This document shows positions 40,313-50,787 of a stretch of DNA of 64,000 nt, piece after piece. The translations under genes and the position numbers were made by a program. Source of the DNA: Balneola vulgaris DSM 17893 (lineage in GTDB: Bacteria > Bacteroidota > Rhodothermia > Balneolales > Balneolaceae); NCBI RefSeq assembly GCF_000375465.1, contig NZ_AQXH01000001.1, positions 1,341,338 to 1,405,337 on the forward strand, in the 5' to 3' direction. The first letter of the stretch is position 1. Each line of letters begins with the position of its first letter. Below the pieces are notes generated by a model, which saw only the letters and a list, made by a program, of their open reading frames with translations, was not told where the DNA came from and searched no databases.

Positions 40313-42128
40313 GCTCTGATATTTTCTTTTTGAGTTCCACCGGATTAAATGGTTTGGTTACATACGCATCCATCCCTACTTCCTGCACTTGATCTTTCAC
40401 TTCCTTAAGTGCGGCGGCTGTAAGTGCGACGATTGGAATCTTCCTTTTCTTTTCATCCTCAAAAGCTCGGATTCTCTCTGTTGTTTCAAATCCATTAAGT
40501 TCAGGCATTTGAAGATCCATTAAAATAATGTCGTATTCGTTAGATTCTAACTCAGCGATTACTTCGTGGCCATCGTTTACCACCGTAGTAATAATTTCCC
40601 AACGCTCTAGGAATCGTGTCATTACTTTTTGGTTCACGGGATTATCTTCAGCTAAGAGTACTCGTGTCCCTTTCAGCTTCACAAACTCATCGAGGATAAC
40701 ACCTGCTTCAATTTTTTCTTTAGCAGTTCCTTTAGGAAAAAGTAGCTGAACCGAGAATGTACTTCCTTTACCTATCTCACTTTCTACAAATATCCGTCCC
40801 CCTTGTAATTCGGTGAGTTGCTTACTGATGGAAAGCCCTAAGCCCGTACCCCCGAATAGGCGTGTTGTAGTTGTATTTGCTTGTGTGAAACTTTCAAACA
40901 CAGAATCTAAGCGATCTTCCTCAATTCCTATGCCTGTGTCTATAACCTTGAACTCAATTTTGACTTCATCATCGGTTTCTTCCAATGCCTTCACATTGAT
41001 TTTTACCGAGCCTTTTTCTGTGAACTTGAGTGCATTACTCACCAAGTTATTTAAGATCTGAGTAAGCCGAGCAGGATCGCCAATAAGCGTATTTGGCATT
41101 TCATCTTCAATCTCTGTCTTTAACTCAATACGTTTATTCGTAGCCGTTACTTTGAATGTCTCTGAGATGGTGCTTACTAATTGTTGGAGCTCAAATTCCG
41201 TTTGCTCGAATTCAATTTTACCCGCATCTATTTTTGAGAAGTCGAGAATGTCGTTGATAAGCGCTAATAAAGTACGACCAGAAAAATCTAATATATTTAT
41301 CGACTCGAGCTGATCTTCTCGTGGATCATCTTCTTTTAACAAATGCGTCATCCCTAAAATCGCATTCATCGGTGTTCGAATTTCATGGCTCATGGTAGCT
41401 AAGAAATCCGATTTAGCTCGAGCACTTTTCTCTAGCTCTAAACTCGTAACCTCTAATTGGTCGATATACGTTTGAAGCTCATCCTGCTTATGACTTAACT
41501 GCTTGTTTAGGTCTTGCTCTTTTTCAAGCAGCTTTTTAGTGGCCTGTTCAGCTTTTTCTTTCGATTCAGAGAAGGTGTTAAAAATGATCCATGTTGTAAT
41601 GAATGAAGCGGTTAACACACTCCATCGAATTACATCCACATTGTCTTCACTTAAAATAATACTATCGATGGATATGAAATCAATCACGAAGAATGATATC
41701 ACCGATATCATAATAGAGATGTTTCTCAGATGGATGTACTTATAATCGAATAAAAGTATGGCCAGCCCCATAGTAGGGATAAAGAAAAACTGCACATATA
41801 CTTCCCCTTCAAAAATGGAACTTAGAAGTACAATCGACACATCCACATAGAGGATGAGAATGAACTTAGCGGTGTTTTCGAAGCCAGATTTGGCCAGAAT
41901 AGGTATTAAAAGGAAGGCGATTACTTGGGATACAAAAAACCAAGAAACAGAAATAGACTCATCAAACGCAAATGCAATCAGGAACATTAAGCTCACAAAT
42001 GCACATGAGTATGAAACCCATTTTAGAATTCTATTGGATACTCCTTCTACTAATAGCTGATCGGAATCAATCGGAGTCTCCTTGCTTGCCACCTCCGAAA
42101 GTCCGGTAAACGAAAAATTATTTGCCAT
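40299..42128 (-). CDS. Hybrid sensor histidine kinase / response regulator
   Basis: Membrane sensor of 609 residues. About six hydrophobic helices (35-185) form the sensor, then a coiled coil (188-237), a HisKA domain with phospho-His248 (MSHEIRTP), a HATPase domain (NLVSNALKF, DTGIGI, GGTGLGLSI) and a C-terminal receiver with Asp538 (LMDLQMP) and Lys592. No DNA-binding output is present, so signal must leave by an Hpt protein or act within the chain. No partner regulator lies nearby. SufE is 43 bp upstream in the same direction. Confidence 0.92.
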   Translation of the reverse strand: MANNFSFTGLSEVASKETPIDSDQLLVEGVSNRILKWVSYSCAFVSLMFLIAFAFDESISVSWFFVSQVIAFLLIPILAKSGFENTAKFILILYVDVSIVLLSSIFEGEVYVQFFFIPTMGLAILLFDYKYIHLRNISIMISVISFFVIDFISIDSIILSEDNVDVIRWSVLTASFITTWIIFNTFSESKEKAEQATKKLLEKEQDLNKQLSHKQDELQTYIDQLEVTSLELEKSARAKSDFLATMSHEIRTPMNAILGMTHLLKEDDPREDQLESINILDFSGRTLLALINDILDFSKIDAGKIEFEQTEFELQQLVSTISETFKVTATNKRIELKTEIEDEMPNTLIGDPARLTQILNNLVSNALKFTEKGSVKINVKALEETDDEVKIEFKVIDTGIGIEEDRLDSVFESFTQANTTTTRLFGGTGLGLSISKQLTELQGGRIFVESEIGKGSTFSVQLLFPKGTAKEKIEAGVILDEFVKLKGTRVLLAEDNPVNQKVMTRFLERWEIITTVVNDGHEVIAELESNEYDIILMDLQMPELNGFETTERIRAFEDEKKRKIPIVALTAAALKEVKDQVQEVGMDAYVTKPFNPVELKKKISELTRL

Positions 42129-42171
42129 ACCTTAAATTATAGGGTGAAGTACGGCAATTATTTCATAGCGT

Positions 42172-42600
42172 TCAAGAGTTTTTCAATTTAGATTTATACG
42201 CCATGGCATAAATTTTCATTTGTTTAACCATACTTGCTAATCCATTAGCGCGTGTAGGCGATAAATGTTGAGCCATGCCAATCTTTCCGATGAAGTCGGG
42301 GTTTACCCTTAAAATGTCGTCTGGGCTTTGATTGGTGTACAAACGAACCACCAACGATACTAATCCTTTTGTGATCGCCGCGTCACTATCGGCTTTAAAT
42401 TGGATGGTGTCTCCATTTAATGAAGCGGTTAACCATACTTGGCTTTGGCAACCCTTCACTAAATTGCTTTCAACCCTGTCTTCTTCAGGCAGTGGCTCTA
42501 GTTTATTCCCATGTTTAATGATGTATTTGTACCGCTCGGTCCAATCATCAAACAATTCAAATTCTTTTATAATCCGTTCTTGTACGTCTTCAATATTCAT
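42172..42600 (-). CDS. sufE: SufE-family sulfur-acceptor protein
   Basis: A 142-residue protein matching SufE: it takes sulfane sulfur from the cysteine desulfurase SufS for Fe-S cluster assembly. The acceptor Cys51 is in VKGCQSQVW, and LSPTRANGLASM near the end is conserved. The suf operon itself is not in the window, so this is a detached gene; it may be co-transcribed with the hybrid kinase downstream (43 bp). A terminator of the PAS gene separates it from upstream. Confidence 0.92.
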   Translation of the reverse strand: MNIEDVQERIIKEFELFDDWTERYKYIIKHGNKLEPLPEEDRVESNLVKGCQSQVWLTASLNGDTIQFKADSDAAITKGLVSLVVRLYTNQSPDDILRVNPDFIGKIGMAQHLSPTRANGLASMVKQMKIYAMAYKSKLKNS

Positions 42601-42638
42601 AGGTGAAAGATAGGAAATGAAATTGGGAATGCATGAAA

Positions 42639-42660
42639 AAAGGCCCTTTTAAGGGCCTTA
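42639..42660 (-). terminator. Rho-independent terminator after the PAS gene
   Basis: Arms AAGGCCCTT and AAGGGCCTT are a perfect palindrome with T-rich flank on the minus strand, 33 bp past the stop. Confidence 0.85.
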
Positions 42661-42692
42661 ATTTCAAACTTTATTTTATGGAATACCCAAAG

Positions 42693-43949
42693 CTAAACTT
42701 CAAGTTCCACTAAGCCCACAGAGCGTACGGCTATCACTTCTTTTTCATCCGCATCCCAAATTGGGCGAAATGATTGGACTATCGATATCTCATTACCATC
42801 AGCATCTAGATATTGAATTTTTTCTGAGCTCATAGTGCCTAAAAAAGCTTTATCTAAACCAGCCTTAGTGATTGCTGAAGCATCGGATGTTAATACATCG
42901 TGTAAACCTTGATCCAGCACTTTTTCTACGGGGTGGCCCACAATATCTTGAAATGAATCGGAAGCATAGGCTACAAATATACTGCCGTTATCATGTTTTT
43001 TAAATTTCAGCGTAAACTCTTCTTTGGTTGAGAGTAAGCTTTCTAAGCTTTTTGTCTTTTCCCGAAGGGTATCGATTACTTTATTCCGTAGTGAGATATT
43101 ATCAAAGTGAATGCGGATAACCGTATCGTCGCTACTTACAAACCACCGAACTCCTGCCTCAAGCAATAACTCTTCCCCATTATTCTTTTTGAATACCCAA
43201 TTGTAGGTATCTTCCATGGTTTGCTCAGTACTAAAATCTTCGAGCAAGCTTTTCACTTGTTGTTGGTCGTCTTTGCCCACTAAATCCCAAATCTTAAGAC
43301 TCTTCAGTTCGTCAGTTTCGTGACCAAGCATCTCTCTAAACGACTTATTACTCGCAATGATATTGCCTTGCACATCTAAATCAACAAAAGTTCTTTTCGA
43401 CTCTTCAATTAACTGTTCGAAATCGATGTTAGCATCAAATAGCATCTTGCTCGATTCTTGGCGATCAGTGATATCTCTTTGGTACGAAACCCAATGAGTG
43501 ATCTCGCCTTGTGCATTCGTTAATGGATGGATATCCCACTGGTTTACAAATTCAGATCCATCTTTCTTGTAGTTCACTGTGTGGCCAAAAAATGCTTGGC
43601 CTTCAATCAATCGTTGCTTTAAGCGATCTAATACATGGCGATCGGTTTTCTCACCTTGAAGAATTCGAGGGGTTTTACCTAATACCTCTTCTCGCTCATA
43701 TCCTGTCATTTTCGTGAAACCATCGTTTACATATACAATACGGGGTCCTGGCTTTTCCAACTCTAGCTCGGTGATTAGAATAGAATCGTAATCATCAATA
43801 ATTGCTCTCTCTAGTAAATTTAAATGCTTATTTGCTTTTTCGTACCTACTCATAATTTCTGAGTAGATTTCTTCTAGCTTTGATAACGAGGCTTCGTCTT
43901 TACTGCATTTCTTTAGTTGTTCTAAAATCTGTTGATCTAACCTAGCCAT
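42693..43949 (-). CDS. PAS-domain protein without an output domain
   Basis: A cytoplasmic protein of 418 residues with three PAS domains: about 50-160, 170-285 and 300-415, after a short helical start. The first has LOV-like wording (VNDGFTKMTGYEREEVLGKT, PRILQG, QRDITDRQ) but the photoactive Cys of GRNCRFLQG is missing (TPRI here), so flavin photochemistry is not expected. No kinase, GGDEF or DNA-binding part is seen; it may work by binding partners. It could be the sensor half of a system encoded elsewhere. Monocistronic. Confidence 0.85.
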   Translation of the reverse strand: MARLDQQILEQLKKCSKDEASLSKLEEIYSEIMSRYEKANKHLNLLERAIIDDYDSILITELELEKPGPRIVYVNDGFTKMTGYEREEVLGKTPRILQGEKTDRHVLDRLKQRLIEGQAFFGHTVNYKKDGSEFVNQWDIHPLTNAQGEITHWVSYQRDITDRQESSKMLFDANIDFEQLIEESKRTFVDLDVQGNIIASNKSFREMLGHETDELKSLKIWDLVGKDDQQQVKSLLEDFSTEQTMEDTYNWVFKKNNGEELLLEAGVRWFVSSDDTVIRIHFDNISLRNKVIDTLREKTKSLESLLSTKEEFTLKFKKHDNGSIFVAYASDSFQDIVGHPVEKVLDQGLHDVLTSDASAITKAGLDKAFLGTMSSEKIQYLDADGNEISIVQSFRPIWDADEKEVIAVRSVGLVELEV

Positions 43950-44059
43950 TAAACTCCAGTGGTTCTTGATTATTTATTCAGCCTATAACTCATCCGATCC
44001 TGTCATCATTCCATTTTAAAATAGATTATAACAAAATCTAATACTATCTTGATAGTAGG

Positions 44060-44818
44060 TTGAAAATCATCTTAAATATATTGAAAAAATTCATTCTACT
44101 ACCCGTTCTACTTATTTCCCTAACAAGCTGTAAGATAAATCGTTCAGCCCCGAATCCATATAAACCTGAAATGGTTACCATAAAAGGTGGCAAATTCATT
44201 TTTGGTGATTTTTATGATGGCACTAATACAGATGCAATCCCTATACATACTGTTAAAGTAGAGTCCTTTAAGATGGGCAAATATGAAGTAACCTACCAAC
44301 AATTTGATCATTTTGCTGAAAAAACAGGTCGTAAGCTCCCAAAATCAAAGCGAAAAGATCGTGGGCAACGGGCTGTTTCTTATATAACTTGGGATGATGC
44401 TTTAGCCTTTTGCCAGTATTATGGGTTTAGACTTCCAACTGAAACTGAATGGGAGTATGCAGCGAGATCTGGAGGTAAAAATGAGCTTTTTGCGGGTGTT
44501 TTAGAGAAGGAAAAAGTATACACCGTGGCTTTAACGAAAGATGAACGGGTTACCGCTTCCCAACCTGTGGGTTTACGGAAGCCCAATGGTCTAGGCTTGT
44601 ACGATATGAGCGGAAATGTTTTTGAATGGATTGGGGATTACTATCAATTCTATGCGAACCCTTTCAATACTCATGATATGGATAAAGATGCTGTGCGAAT
44701 TATTAGAGGGGGCAGTTATTACGAACGGCGAATTACTGCACGTACTTACTGGAGAGTAGGTACTTTAAGAGATGTAACTTCAGAGGATATTGGTTTTCGC
44801 TGTGCTGCCGATTTATAA
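44060..44818 (+). CDS. Formylglycine-generating-enzyme-like lipoprotein
   Basis: A 252-residue lipoprotein (lipobox SLTSC, Cys24) with one FGE-sulfatase/SUMF1 fold: VTIKGGKFIFGD, MGKYEVTYQQFDHF, LPTETEWEYAARSG, GLYDMSGNVFEWIGDYY, IIRGGSYYE and IGFRCA. True sulfatase activators need a Cys pair near the C-terminus, and only one Cys is present here (in FRCAAD), so this is more likely a GldJ/GldK-like or envelope-binding member. The start is TTG 44060. Followed by a convergent terminator shared with the acyl-CoA dehydrogenase gene. Confidence 0.85.
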   Translation: MKIILNILKKFILLPVLLISLTSCKINRSAPNPYKPEMVTIKGGKFIFGDFYDGTNTDAIPIHTVKVESFKMGKYEVTYQQFDHFAEKTGRKLPKSKRKDRGQRAVSYITWDDALAFCQYYGFRLPTETEWEYAARSGGKNELFAGVLEKEKVYTVALTKDERVTASQPVGLRKPNGLGLYDMSGNVFEWIGDYYQFYANPFNTHDMDKDAVRIIRGGSYYERRITARTYWRVGTLRDVTSEDIGFRCAADL

Positions 44819-44831
44819 AGTATGGATATAA

Positions 44832-44859
44832 AAAAAGGAGACCATTGGGTCTCCTTTTT
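44832..44859. terminator. Bidirectional terminator
   Basis: Arms AAAAAGGAGACC and GGGTCTCCTTTTT around ATT; T-runs on both strands serve the two convergent genes. Confidence 0.9.
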
Positions 44860-44884
44860 AAATTTTAACTGCTTTACTACTTGC

Positions 44885-46048
44885 TTAGCGCATTAATAAC
44901 TTCGCAATAGTCATGAGCTGCATATTCGTAGTACCTTCATAGATCTTACCAATTTTAGCATCGCGGTAGAACTTCTCCACTGGGTATTCTTTCACGAATC
45001 CATTTCCACCATAAAGATCAACGGCCATTGAGGCTACACGCTCAGCAACTTCACTAGCATAGAATTTAGCCATGGCTGCTTCTTTTAAGAAGTTCTGCCC
45101 TGTTTCTTTAATTCTTGCTGCGTTGTACACTAAAAGACGAGCTGTTTCAATATCCGTTGCCATACGAGCCAACTGGAATTGAACGCCTTGGAATTCACCA
45201 ATTGCTTTACCGAATTGCTTACGCTCTTGTACGTATGCTAAAGCGGCATCAAACGCGCCTTGTGCGATACCGATCATTTGAGCACCGATTCCAATTCTAC
45301 CTTCATTCAGCGTTTCGATAGCTACTTTATAACCTTTTCCTACTTCGCCTAAGATATTCTCTTTTGGTACGCGGCAATCTTCTAATAAAATCTCACACGT
45401 TGAACTCGCTCTGATTCCAAGCTTATCTTCTTTCTTTGATACTGAGAAGCCTTCAAAACCACGCTCTACAACAAAAGCAGTGATGCCTTTATATCCTAGC
45501 TCTGGGTTTACATTGGCAAGCACGATAAAGATATCTGCTTCATTTGCGTTGGTAATCCAAAGCTTGGCGCCGTTTAGTACATAGTCATCGCCATCTTCTA
45601 CAGCTTTACACTTTAAGGCAAAAGCATCACTACCTGAACCAGCTTCCGACAAGCAGTACGCACCTACTTTTTCGTTTGCTAGCTGTGGTAGATATTTTTC
45701 TTTCAGAAACTCTGATGCGTAGTTTACAAATGCGTTGTTCACTAGTGTATTCTGAACATCCATGAACACACCCGCTGAAGCATCTACACGCGAGATTTGC
45801 TCAATGGCTACAACCGACATCATGAAGGTACCACCTCCACCTCCGTATTGTTCTGGGATATCAATACCCATTAAACCCATTTCAAAAAATTGCTTGATCA
45901 AATCAGGATTTAATTTTGCTTGTTCATCCATCTCTGATACAAGTGGTTTAATTGAAGCTTCTGCAAAATCAGCAGCGGCTTCTTTCAGCATTTGTTCGTC
46001 TTCAGTGAGCTGGGTTAAAGGGGCCATCATTTGCTCAAGTTGTTCCAT
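44885..46048 (-). CDS. Acyl-CoA dehydrogenase
   Basis: FAD enzyme of beta-oxidation type, 387 residues from ATG 46048 (TTG 46069 adds seven). N-terminal helices, the middle-domain CLSEAGSGSDAF and KLWITNA segments and the catalytic Glu in YEGTTNMQL near the C-terminus mark a short/medium-chain or glutaryl-like acyl-CoA dehydrogenase. Electrons go to ETF, not in this window. It is divergent from mutA with a 171-bp gap, so the two may share control of propionyl-CoA and branched-chain acyl-CoA breakdown; that link is inferred. Confidence 0.93.
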   Translation of the reverse strand: MEQLEQMMAPLTQLTEDEQMLKEAAADFAEASIKPLVSEMDEQAKLNPDLIKQFFEMGLMGIDIPEQYGGGGGTFMMSVVAIEQISRVDASAGVFMDVQNTLVNNAFVNYASEFLKEKYLPQLANEKVGAYCLSEAGSGSDAFALKCKAVEDGDDYVLNGAKLWITNANEADIFIVLANVNPELGYKGITAFVVERGFEGFSVSKKEDKLGIRASSTCEILLEDCRVPKENILGEVGKGYKVAIETLNEGRIGIGAQMIGIAQGAFDAALAYVQERKQFGKAIGEFQGVQFQLARMATDIETARLLVYNAARIKETGQNFLKEAAMAKFYASEVAERVASMAVDLYGGNGFVKEYPVEKFYRDAKIGKIYEGTTNMQLMTIAKLLMR

Positions 46049-46219
46049 CGAATATCTAGTCTTATTCAAATTTCTATTTCACTTAATATACAAATTGAAA
46101 GCGCTTTTCTGCTAATAAAAATCGGCTCTCTCCTGAATCGTGCACTTTCTACACTTCTATTATTTCCTTTTCGGATAAGCCTGTCAGTTTCTTATTTTAG
46201 CCCCACTAAATCCTACGAC

Positions 46220-47656
46220 ATGAAAGACAAAAAAACGACATTCTCTAAGCAACTTCACTTCAATGAGTTCCCTGCAATTGAAACGGGCCATTGGGATGCT
46301 GTCATTGAAAAAGATCTTAAAGGCGAAGACTACAAAACTAAGTTTAATTGGCAATCGATTGAGGGAATTAACTATCTCCCCTTCTATCGCCAAGAACATC
46401 TAAAAGATGTAAATCACGAAATTGCCCCATTGAAAACAGGGCAGAATGAGTGGGAAGTCTCCCAGCATATTCGCCATCAAACGATTAGCGACGCCAACAA
46501 AAAAGCACAAGAAGCTCTTGTTAATGGTGCTTCAGGTTTAGTTTTTGATCTCAACACGCTCACTATTTCATCTTATGATGACCTGGAGGTATTGTTAAAA
46601 GATATTTACATCAACTTAATTGGTGTACACTTCGAAGGCCTTACTAATTATTCTCAACTCGAGGAATGGTTACAGCAATATGTTTCGGCAAACGATTTGA
46701 GTGTTGATGAATTAACCATCACGTTTTCATCAGATGTGTTTTCAAAAGCTCTATTGAGTTCGAAATTACCTACCTATTCAGAGCTTCAAAACGATGTAAG
46801 CTCTCGACTAAATTCTCCTTTTAAGCATCTTCATGTAGATGGATTTTGGATAGCCGATGCAGGTGCTTCTATCACTCAACAGATTGCCTTTATTATCTCA
46901 AGCTTAGTTGAGCAACTTGAACTTGCAAAAGCTCAGAAGCTAGACCTTCAACAAGTGATCGACAAAACTCATATCACATTGGGAATTGGTTCCGATTACT
47001 TTTTAGAGATAGCCAAGTTCAGAGCCCTTCGATTGCTTTGGAATAAAGTGCTTGAAGTGTATGAACTGGAAGCAAGCGCTCCATACTTACGCGCTATTAC
47101 TTTAGAGATGAACAAATCTACCCAAGACCCTCACAATAATTTGTTACGAGGAACTACGGAAGCGATGGCTGCCGCAATTGGTGGAGTGAATTCAATTACA
47201 GTGCGTGCCTTTGATGCGGCTTATAAAGAGGCCAACAATTTCTCGGATCGTATGGCACGTAATATTCAGCTCATTCTTAAAGAAGAAGCTTATTTAGATA
47301 AAGTAAGTGATCCCGCATCAGGCTCGTATTATGTGGAAACACTTACTCATAAATTTGCAGAACAAGCGTGGGAGTTATTTAAAACGTTTGAAAAGGAAGG
47401 TGGACTTCACGCTTCTATCAAAGCTGGCACAATTCAAGCACTAATAAACGAAACCGCATCAAAGCGTAAAGCGGCTATCCAAAATGGCGACATCGTGATG
47501 ATTGGTGTGAATAAATTTGAGCCGGCAGGTGGAGCGATGGCGAAAGCGCAATTGAGCCTGCCAAATTTCTCACTTGAGTCTCATTTTGAATGTGATGACA
47601 TCGAGGCCATACAACTATTAAGACTTGCCGAACCTTTTGAAAAGGAGCAAAACTGA
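46220..47656 (+). CDS. mutA: Methylmalonyl-CoA mutase small subunit
   Basis: Non-catalytic subunit (478 residues from ATG 46220) that pairs with the B12-binding large subunit. It carries the mutase barrel ([54 protein letters not shown]) but lacks the cobalamin motif DxHxxG at its C-terminus, as expected. A longer frame from 46031 covers the promoter region and is not used. Its TGA overlaps the mutB ATG (TGATG). No cobalamin riboswitch was recognised upstream. Confidence 0.94.
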   Translation: MKDKKTTFSKQLHFNEFPAIETGHWDAVIEKDLKGEDYKTKFNWQSIEGINYLPFYRQEHLKDVNHEIAPLKTGQNEWEVSQHIRHQTISDANKKAQEALVNGASGLVFDLNTLTISSYDDLEVLLKDIYINLIGVHFEGLTNYSQLEEWLQQYVSANDLSVDELTITFSSDVFSKALLSSKLPTYSELQNDVSSRLNSPFKHLHVDGFWIADAGASITQQIAFIISSLVEQLELAKAQKLDLQQVIDKTHITLGIGSDYFLEIAKFRALRLLWNKVLEVYELEASAPYLRAITLEMNKSTQDPHNNLLRGTTEAMAAAIGGVNSITVRAFDAAYKEANNFSDRMARNIQLILKEEAYLDKVSDPASGSYYVETLTHKFAEQAWELFKTFEKEGGLHASIKAGTIQALINETASKRKAAIQNGDIVMIGVNKFEPAGGAMAKAQLSLPNFSLESHFECDDIEAIQLLRLAEPFEKEQN

Positions 47657-49785
47657 TGAGAAAAGATTTTTCAAATATAGACTTTACACCTAGTTCTCAA
47701 ACTAAAATTAGCGATGAACCTGTCTGGGAAACACCGGAAAAAATTCCTGTTAAACCAGCTTTTGATACATCTGACATTCAGGAACTAGAGCACTTAGAAT
47801 ATGCAGCGGGTATCCCACCCTATTTACGTGGTCCTTATTCAACCATGTATGCGGTTCGGCCGTGGACTATTCGCCAATATGCGGGTTTCTCAACGGCGGA
47901 AGAGTCTAATGCTTTATATCGTCGAAACTTAGCTGCTGGTCAAAAAGGACTTTCTGTTGCATTCGACCTTGCCACACACCGTGGATATGATTCCGATCAC
48001 GAACGTGTTACCGGTGATGTAGGTAAAGCAGGGGTGGCCATAGATTCTGTGGAAGACATGAAGATCCTATTCGATCAAATTCCATTAGATAAAATGTCGG
48101 TTTCTATGACGATGAATGGTGCCGTTATCCCGGTAATGGCTTTCTACATTGTTGCGGCTGAAGAACAAGGGGTTAGTCCTGAAAAGTTAAGTGGTACTAT
48201 TCAGAATGATATTCTAAAAGAGTTTATGGTGCGGAATACCTACATATACCCACCTGCACCATCTATGAAAATTATCGGTGATATTTTCGAATACACTTCG
48301 CAAAATATGCCGCGTTTCAATTCTATTAGTATCAGTGGCTATCATATGCAGGAAGCGGGCGCCACAGCTGATATTGAGCTTGCATACACTCTTGCCGATG
48401 GACTAGAGTACATCCGTACGGGTATTGAAGCAGGAATGGACGTAGATGAATTTGCACCTCGTTTATCATTCTTCTGGGCCATTGGGATGAACCAGTTTAT
48501 GGAAATAGCCAAAATGAGAGCGGGTCGACTCTTATGGGCAAAAATTGTTAAGTCATTCAACCCAAAGAACCCAAAGTCTCTTTCTCTGAGAACCCATTGC
48601 CAAACTTCGGGATGGAGTTTAACGGAACAAGATCCGTTTAATAATGTGGCTCGAACCTGTATTGAAGCAATGGCAGCGGCACTTGGCCATACACAGTCGT
48701 TACACACTAACGCTTTAGATGAAGCCATTGCTCTACCTACGGATTTCTCAGCTCGTATTGCTCGAAACACACAGCTTTACCTTCAAAATGAAACCAACAT
48801 TACAAAGGCGGTTGATCCTTGGGCGGGCTCACACTATGTAGAGTATTTAACCGATAAAATTGCCCGTAGAGCTTGGGAACTCATCACTGAAGTTGAAGAG
48901 CTTGGCGGAATGGCAAAGGCGATTGAAACGGGTGTGCCGAAGATGAGAATCGAAGAAGCGGCTGCACGTAAGCAAGCTCGTATTGATTCGGGTAAAGACA
49001 CCATTGTTGGAGTCAATAAATATCAGACGGATGAAGAAGAGATCATCGACATTCTTGAAGTTGATAATGCCAAAGTGCGTAAGTCTCAGATTGAGCGCTT
49101 AAACAAGATGAAAGCTGAGCGCAATGAAGAAGAAACCCAAGCTGCACTTGAAGCTATTACCAAATCCGCTAATAGTGGTGAAGGCAATCTCTTAGCATTA
49201 GCAGTGGATGCTGCACGAAAGAGAGCAAGTTTGGGTGAGATTTCCTATGCTATGGAAAAGGTATTTGGCCGATACAAGGCAACCATTAAATCAATTTCAG
49301 GCGTGTATTCTTCAGAATCTTCAAACAACCAAGAATTTAAAGCGGCACAAAGCTTAGCCGATGAGTTCTCAAAACTTGATGGCCGTCGCCCTAGAATCAT
49401 GGTCGCAAAAATGGGCCAAGATGGGCACGACCGTGGTGCTAAAGTTATTTCAACATCCTTCGCTGATCTTGGTTTTGATGTGGATATTGGTCCACTCTTT
49501 CAAACCCCAAAAGAAGCCGCTCGCCAAGCCGTAGAAAATGATGTTCATATTCTTGGGGTGTCGAGTTTAGCCGCAGGCCATAAAACCTTAGTTCCTGAAG
49601 TAATCGCAGAACTGAAAAAGCATGGCCGTGAAGATATCATGGTAATAGCTGGCGGGGTAATTCCTCAGCAAGATTATGATTTCTTGTATGATGCAGGTGT
49701 AACCGCTGTATTCGGCCCTGGAACAGTGATCCCTAAAGCCGCAAAGCAGATACTTGAAATACTCATTCAAAATCATACCGCCTAA
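47656..49785 (+). CDS. mutB: Methylmalonyl-CoA mutase large subunit
   Basis: Catalytic subunit of 709 residues that interconverts (R)-methylmalonyl-CoA and succinyl-CoA with adenosylcobalamin. The barrel contains [13 protein letters not shown] and [20 protein letters not shown]; the C-terminal Rossmann domain has DGHDRG with the cobalt-ligand His591. It is joined to mutA by a one-base stop/start overlap and followed by meaB after 9 bp. The operon serves propionate breakdown or, in reverse, propionyl-CoA formation. Confidence 0.97.
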   Translation: MRKDFSNIDFTPSSQTKISDEPVWETPEKIPVKPAFDTSDIQELEHLEYAAGIPPYLRGPYSTMYAVRPWTIRQYAGFSTAEESNALYRRNLAAGQKGLSVAFDLATHRGYDSDHERVTGDVGKAGVAIDSVEDMKILFDQIPLDKMSVSMTMNGAVIPVMAFYIVAAEEQGVSPEKLSGTIQNDILKEFMVRNTYIYPPAPSMKIIGDIFEYTSQNMPRFNSISISGYHMQEAGATADIELAYTLADGLEYIRTGIEAGMDVDEFAPRLSFFWAIGMNQFMEIAKMRAGRLLWAKIVKSFNPKNPKSLSLRTHCQTSGWSLTEQDPFNNVARTCIEAMAAALGHTQSLHTNALDEAIALPTDFSARIARNTQLYLQNETNITKAVDPWAGSHYVEYLTDKIARRAWELITEVEELGGMAKAIETGVPKMRIEEAAARKQARIDSGKDTIVGVNKYQTDEEEIIDILEVDNAKVRKSQIERLNKMKAERNEEETQAALEAITKSANSGEGNLLALAVDAARKRASLGEISYAMEKVFGRYKATIKSISGVYSSESSNNQEFKAAQSLADEFSKLDGRRPRIMVAKMGQDGHDRGAKVISTSFADLGFDVDIGPLFQTPKEAARQAVENDVHILGVSSLAAGHKTLVPEVIAELKKHGREDIMVIAGGVIPQQDYDFLYDAGVTAVFGPGTVIPKAAKQILEILIQNHTA

Positions 49786-49794
49786 GGAGTTCCT

Positions 49795-50781
49795 TTGAAA
49801 GACCTTTCCCCGGCAGAATATATTGATGGCATAAAATCGGGTAATAGAGCCCTTTTAAGTCGAGCTATAACTCGGGTTGAAAGCACAAGAGCCGATCACC
49901 GTGAATTGGCTCAAGCCATCATCGAAGGTTGTTTGCCATTCTCGGGTAATTCTATCCGTATTGGGATCACCGGGGTTCCAGGTGTGGGGAAAAGTACTTT
50001 CATCGAATCGTTTGGTACTTATGTAACGGAAGAGCTAAATCGCAAGATTGCAGTGTTGGCCATCGACCCTAGTAGTACCCGTTCGCGTGGCAGTATACTT
50101 GGGGATAAAACTCGGATGGAAACTCTTTCTAATAATCCGAATGCATACATCCGTCCTACTGCTTCATCTGGTTCCCTAGGAGGCGTTGCTCGAAATACCA
50201 GAGAAACGATTTTATTATGTGAAGCGGCAGGCTTTGATACCATTATTATCGAAACAGTGGGGGTAGGTCAGTCAGAGACAGCCGTTCACTCTATGGTCGA
50301 CTTCTTCCTGCTTCTAATGCTTGCAGGCGCTGGAGACGAATTACAAGGCATTAAGCGAGGGATCATGGAAATGGCCGACACCATTGTTATTAATAAAGCC
50401 GATTCCGGAAATGAAGACGCCTCACAGCGAGCTATGTTGGAATACAAAAATGCCCTTCACTTATTCCCACCTACCGATTCTGGTTGGATTCCTAGAGTTA
50501 CGAAGTGTTCAGCCTTAAAGTCTAAAGGAATTGACGAAGTGTGGTCGATTATAGATGAATATATTCGCCATACCACCTCTAATGGATACTTCGATCAAAA
50601 GAGAAAGGAACAAGCTATCTATTGGTTGAATGAGCATATTCAGCAAGAACTGCACAGTGCTTTTTATGGCGACGATGACCTTAACGCGGCTCTTCAGTCT
50701 AACAAAGACAAAATTTTAAATGGGGAAATCACTTCATACACAGCGGCTAAAGAACTCATGAAGCTCTTTCATTCTAAATAG
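49795..50781 (+). CDS. meaB: Methylmalonyl-CoA mutase-associated GTPase MeaB
   Basis: G3E-family GTPase chaperone (328 residues) that guards cofactor loading of the mutase. Walker A GVPGVGKS is at about 60-67, then IDPSSTRSRGSILGDKTRM, SSGSLGGVARNT, ETVGVGQSE and NKAD. The start is TTG 49795 with AAGGAG 5 nt upstream. It is the last gene of the mutA-mutB-meaB operon and ends 6 bp before the convergent cdaA stop. Confidence 0.96.
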   Translation: MKDLSPAEYIDGIKSGNRALLSRAITRVESTRADHRELAQAIIEGCLPFSGNSIRIGITGVPGVGKSTFIESFGTYVTEELNRKIAVLAIDPSSTRSRGSILGDKTRMETLSNNPNAYIRPTASSGSLGGVARNTRETILLCEAAGFDTIIIETVGVGQSETAVHSMVDFFLLLMLAGAGDELQGIKRGIMEMADTIVINKADSGNEDASQRAMLEYKNALHLFPPTDSGWIPRVTKCSALKSKGIDEVWSIIDEYIRHTTSNGYFDQKRKEQAIYWLNEHIQQELHSAFYGDDDLNAALQSNKDKILNGEITSYTAAKELMKLFHSK

Positions 50782-50787
50782 AAGTCG

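Noticed and set aside
42693-43949. LOV photoreceptor
   Set aside because: The flavin-reactive Cys is absent in the LOV-like segment.
46031-46219. N-terminal extension of mutA
   Set aside because: It lies in the intergenic promoter region, overlaps the divergent gene start and has no family similarity.
46049-46219. Cobalamin riboswitch before mutA
   Set aside because: No B12-box-like sequence was recognised and the space is too short.
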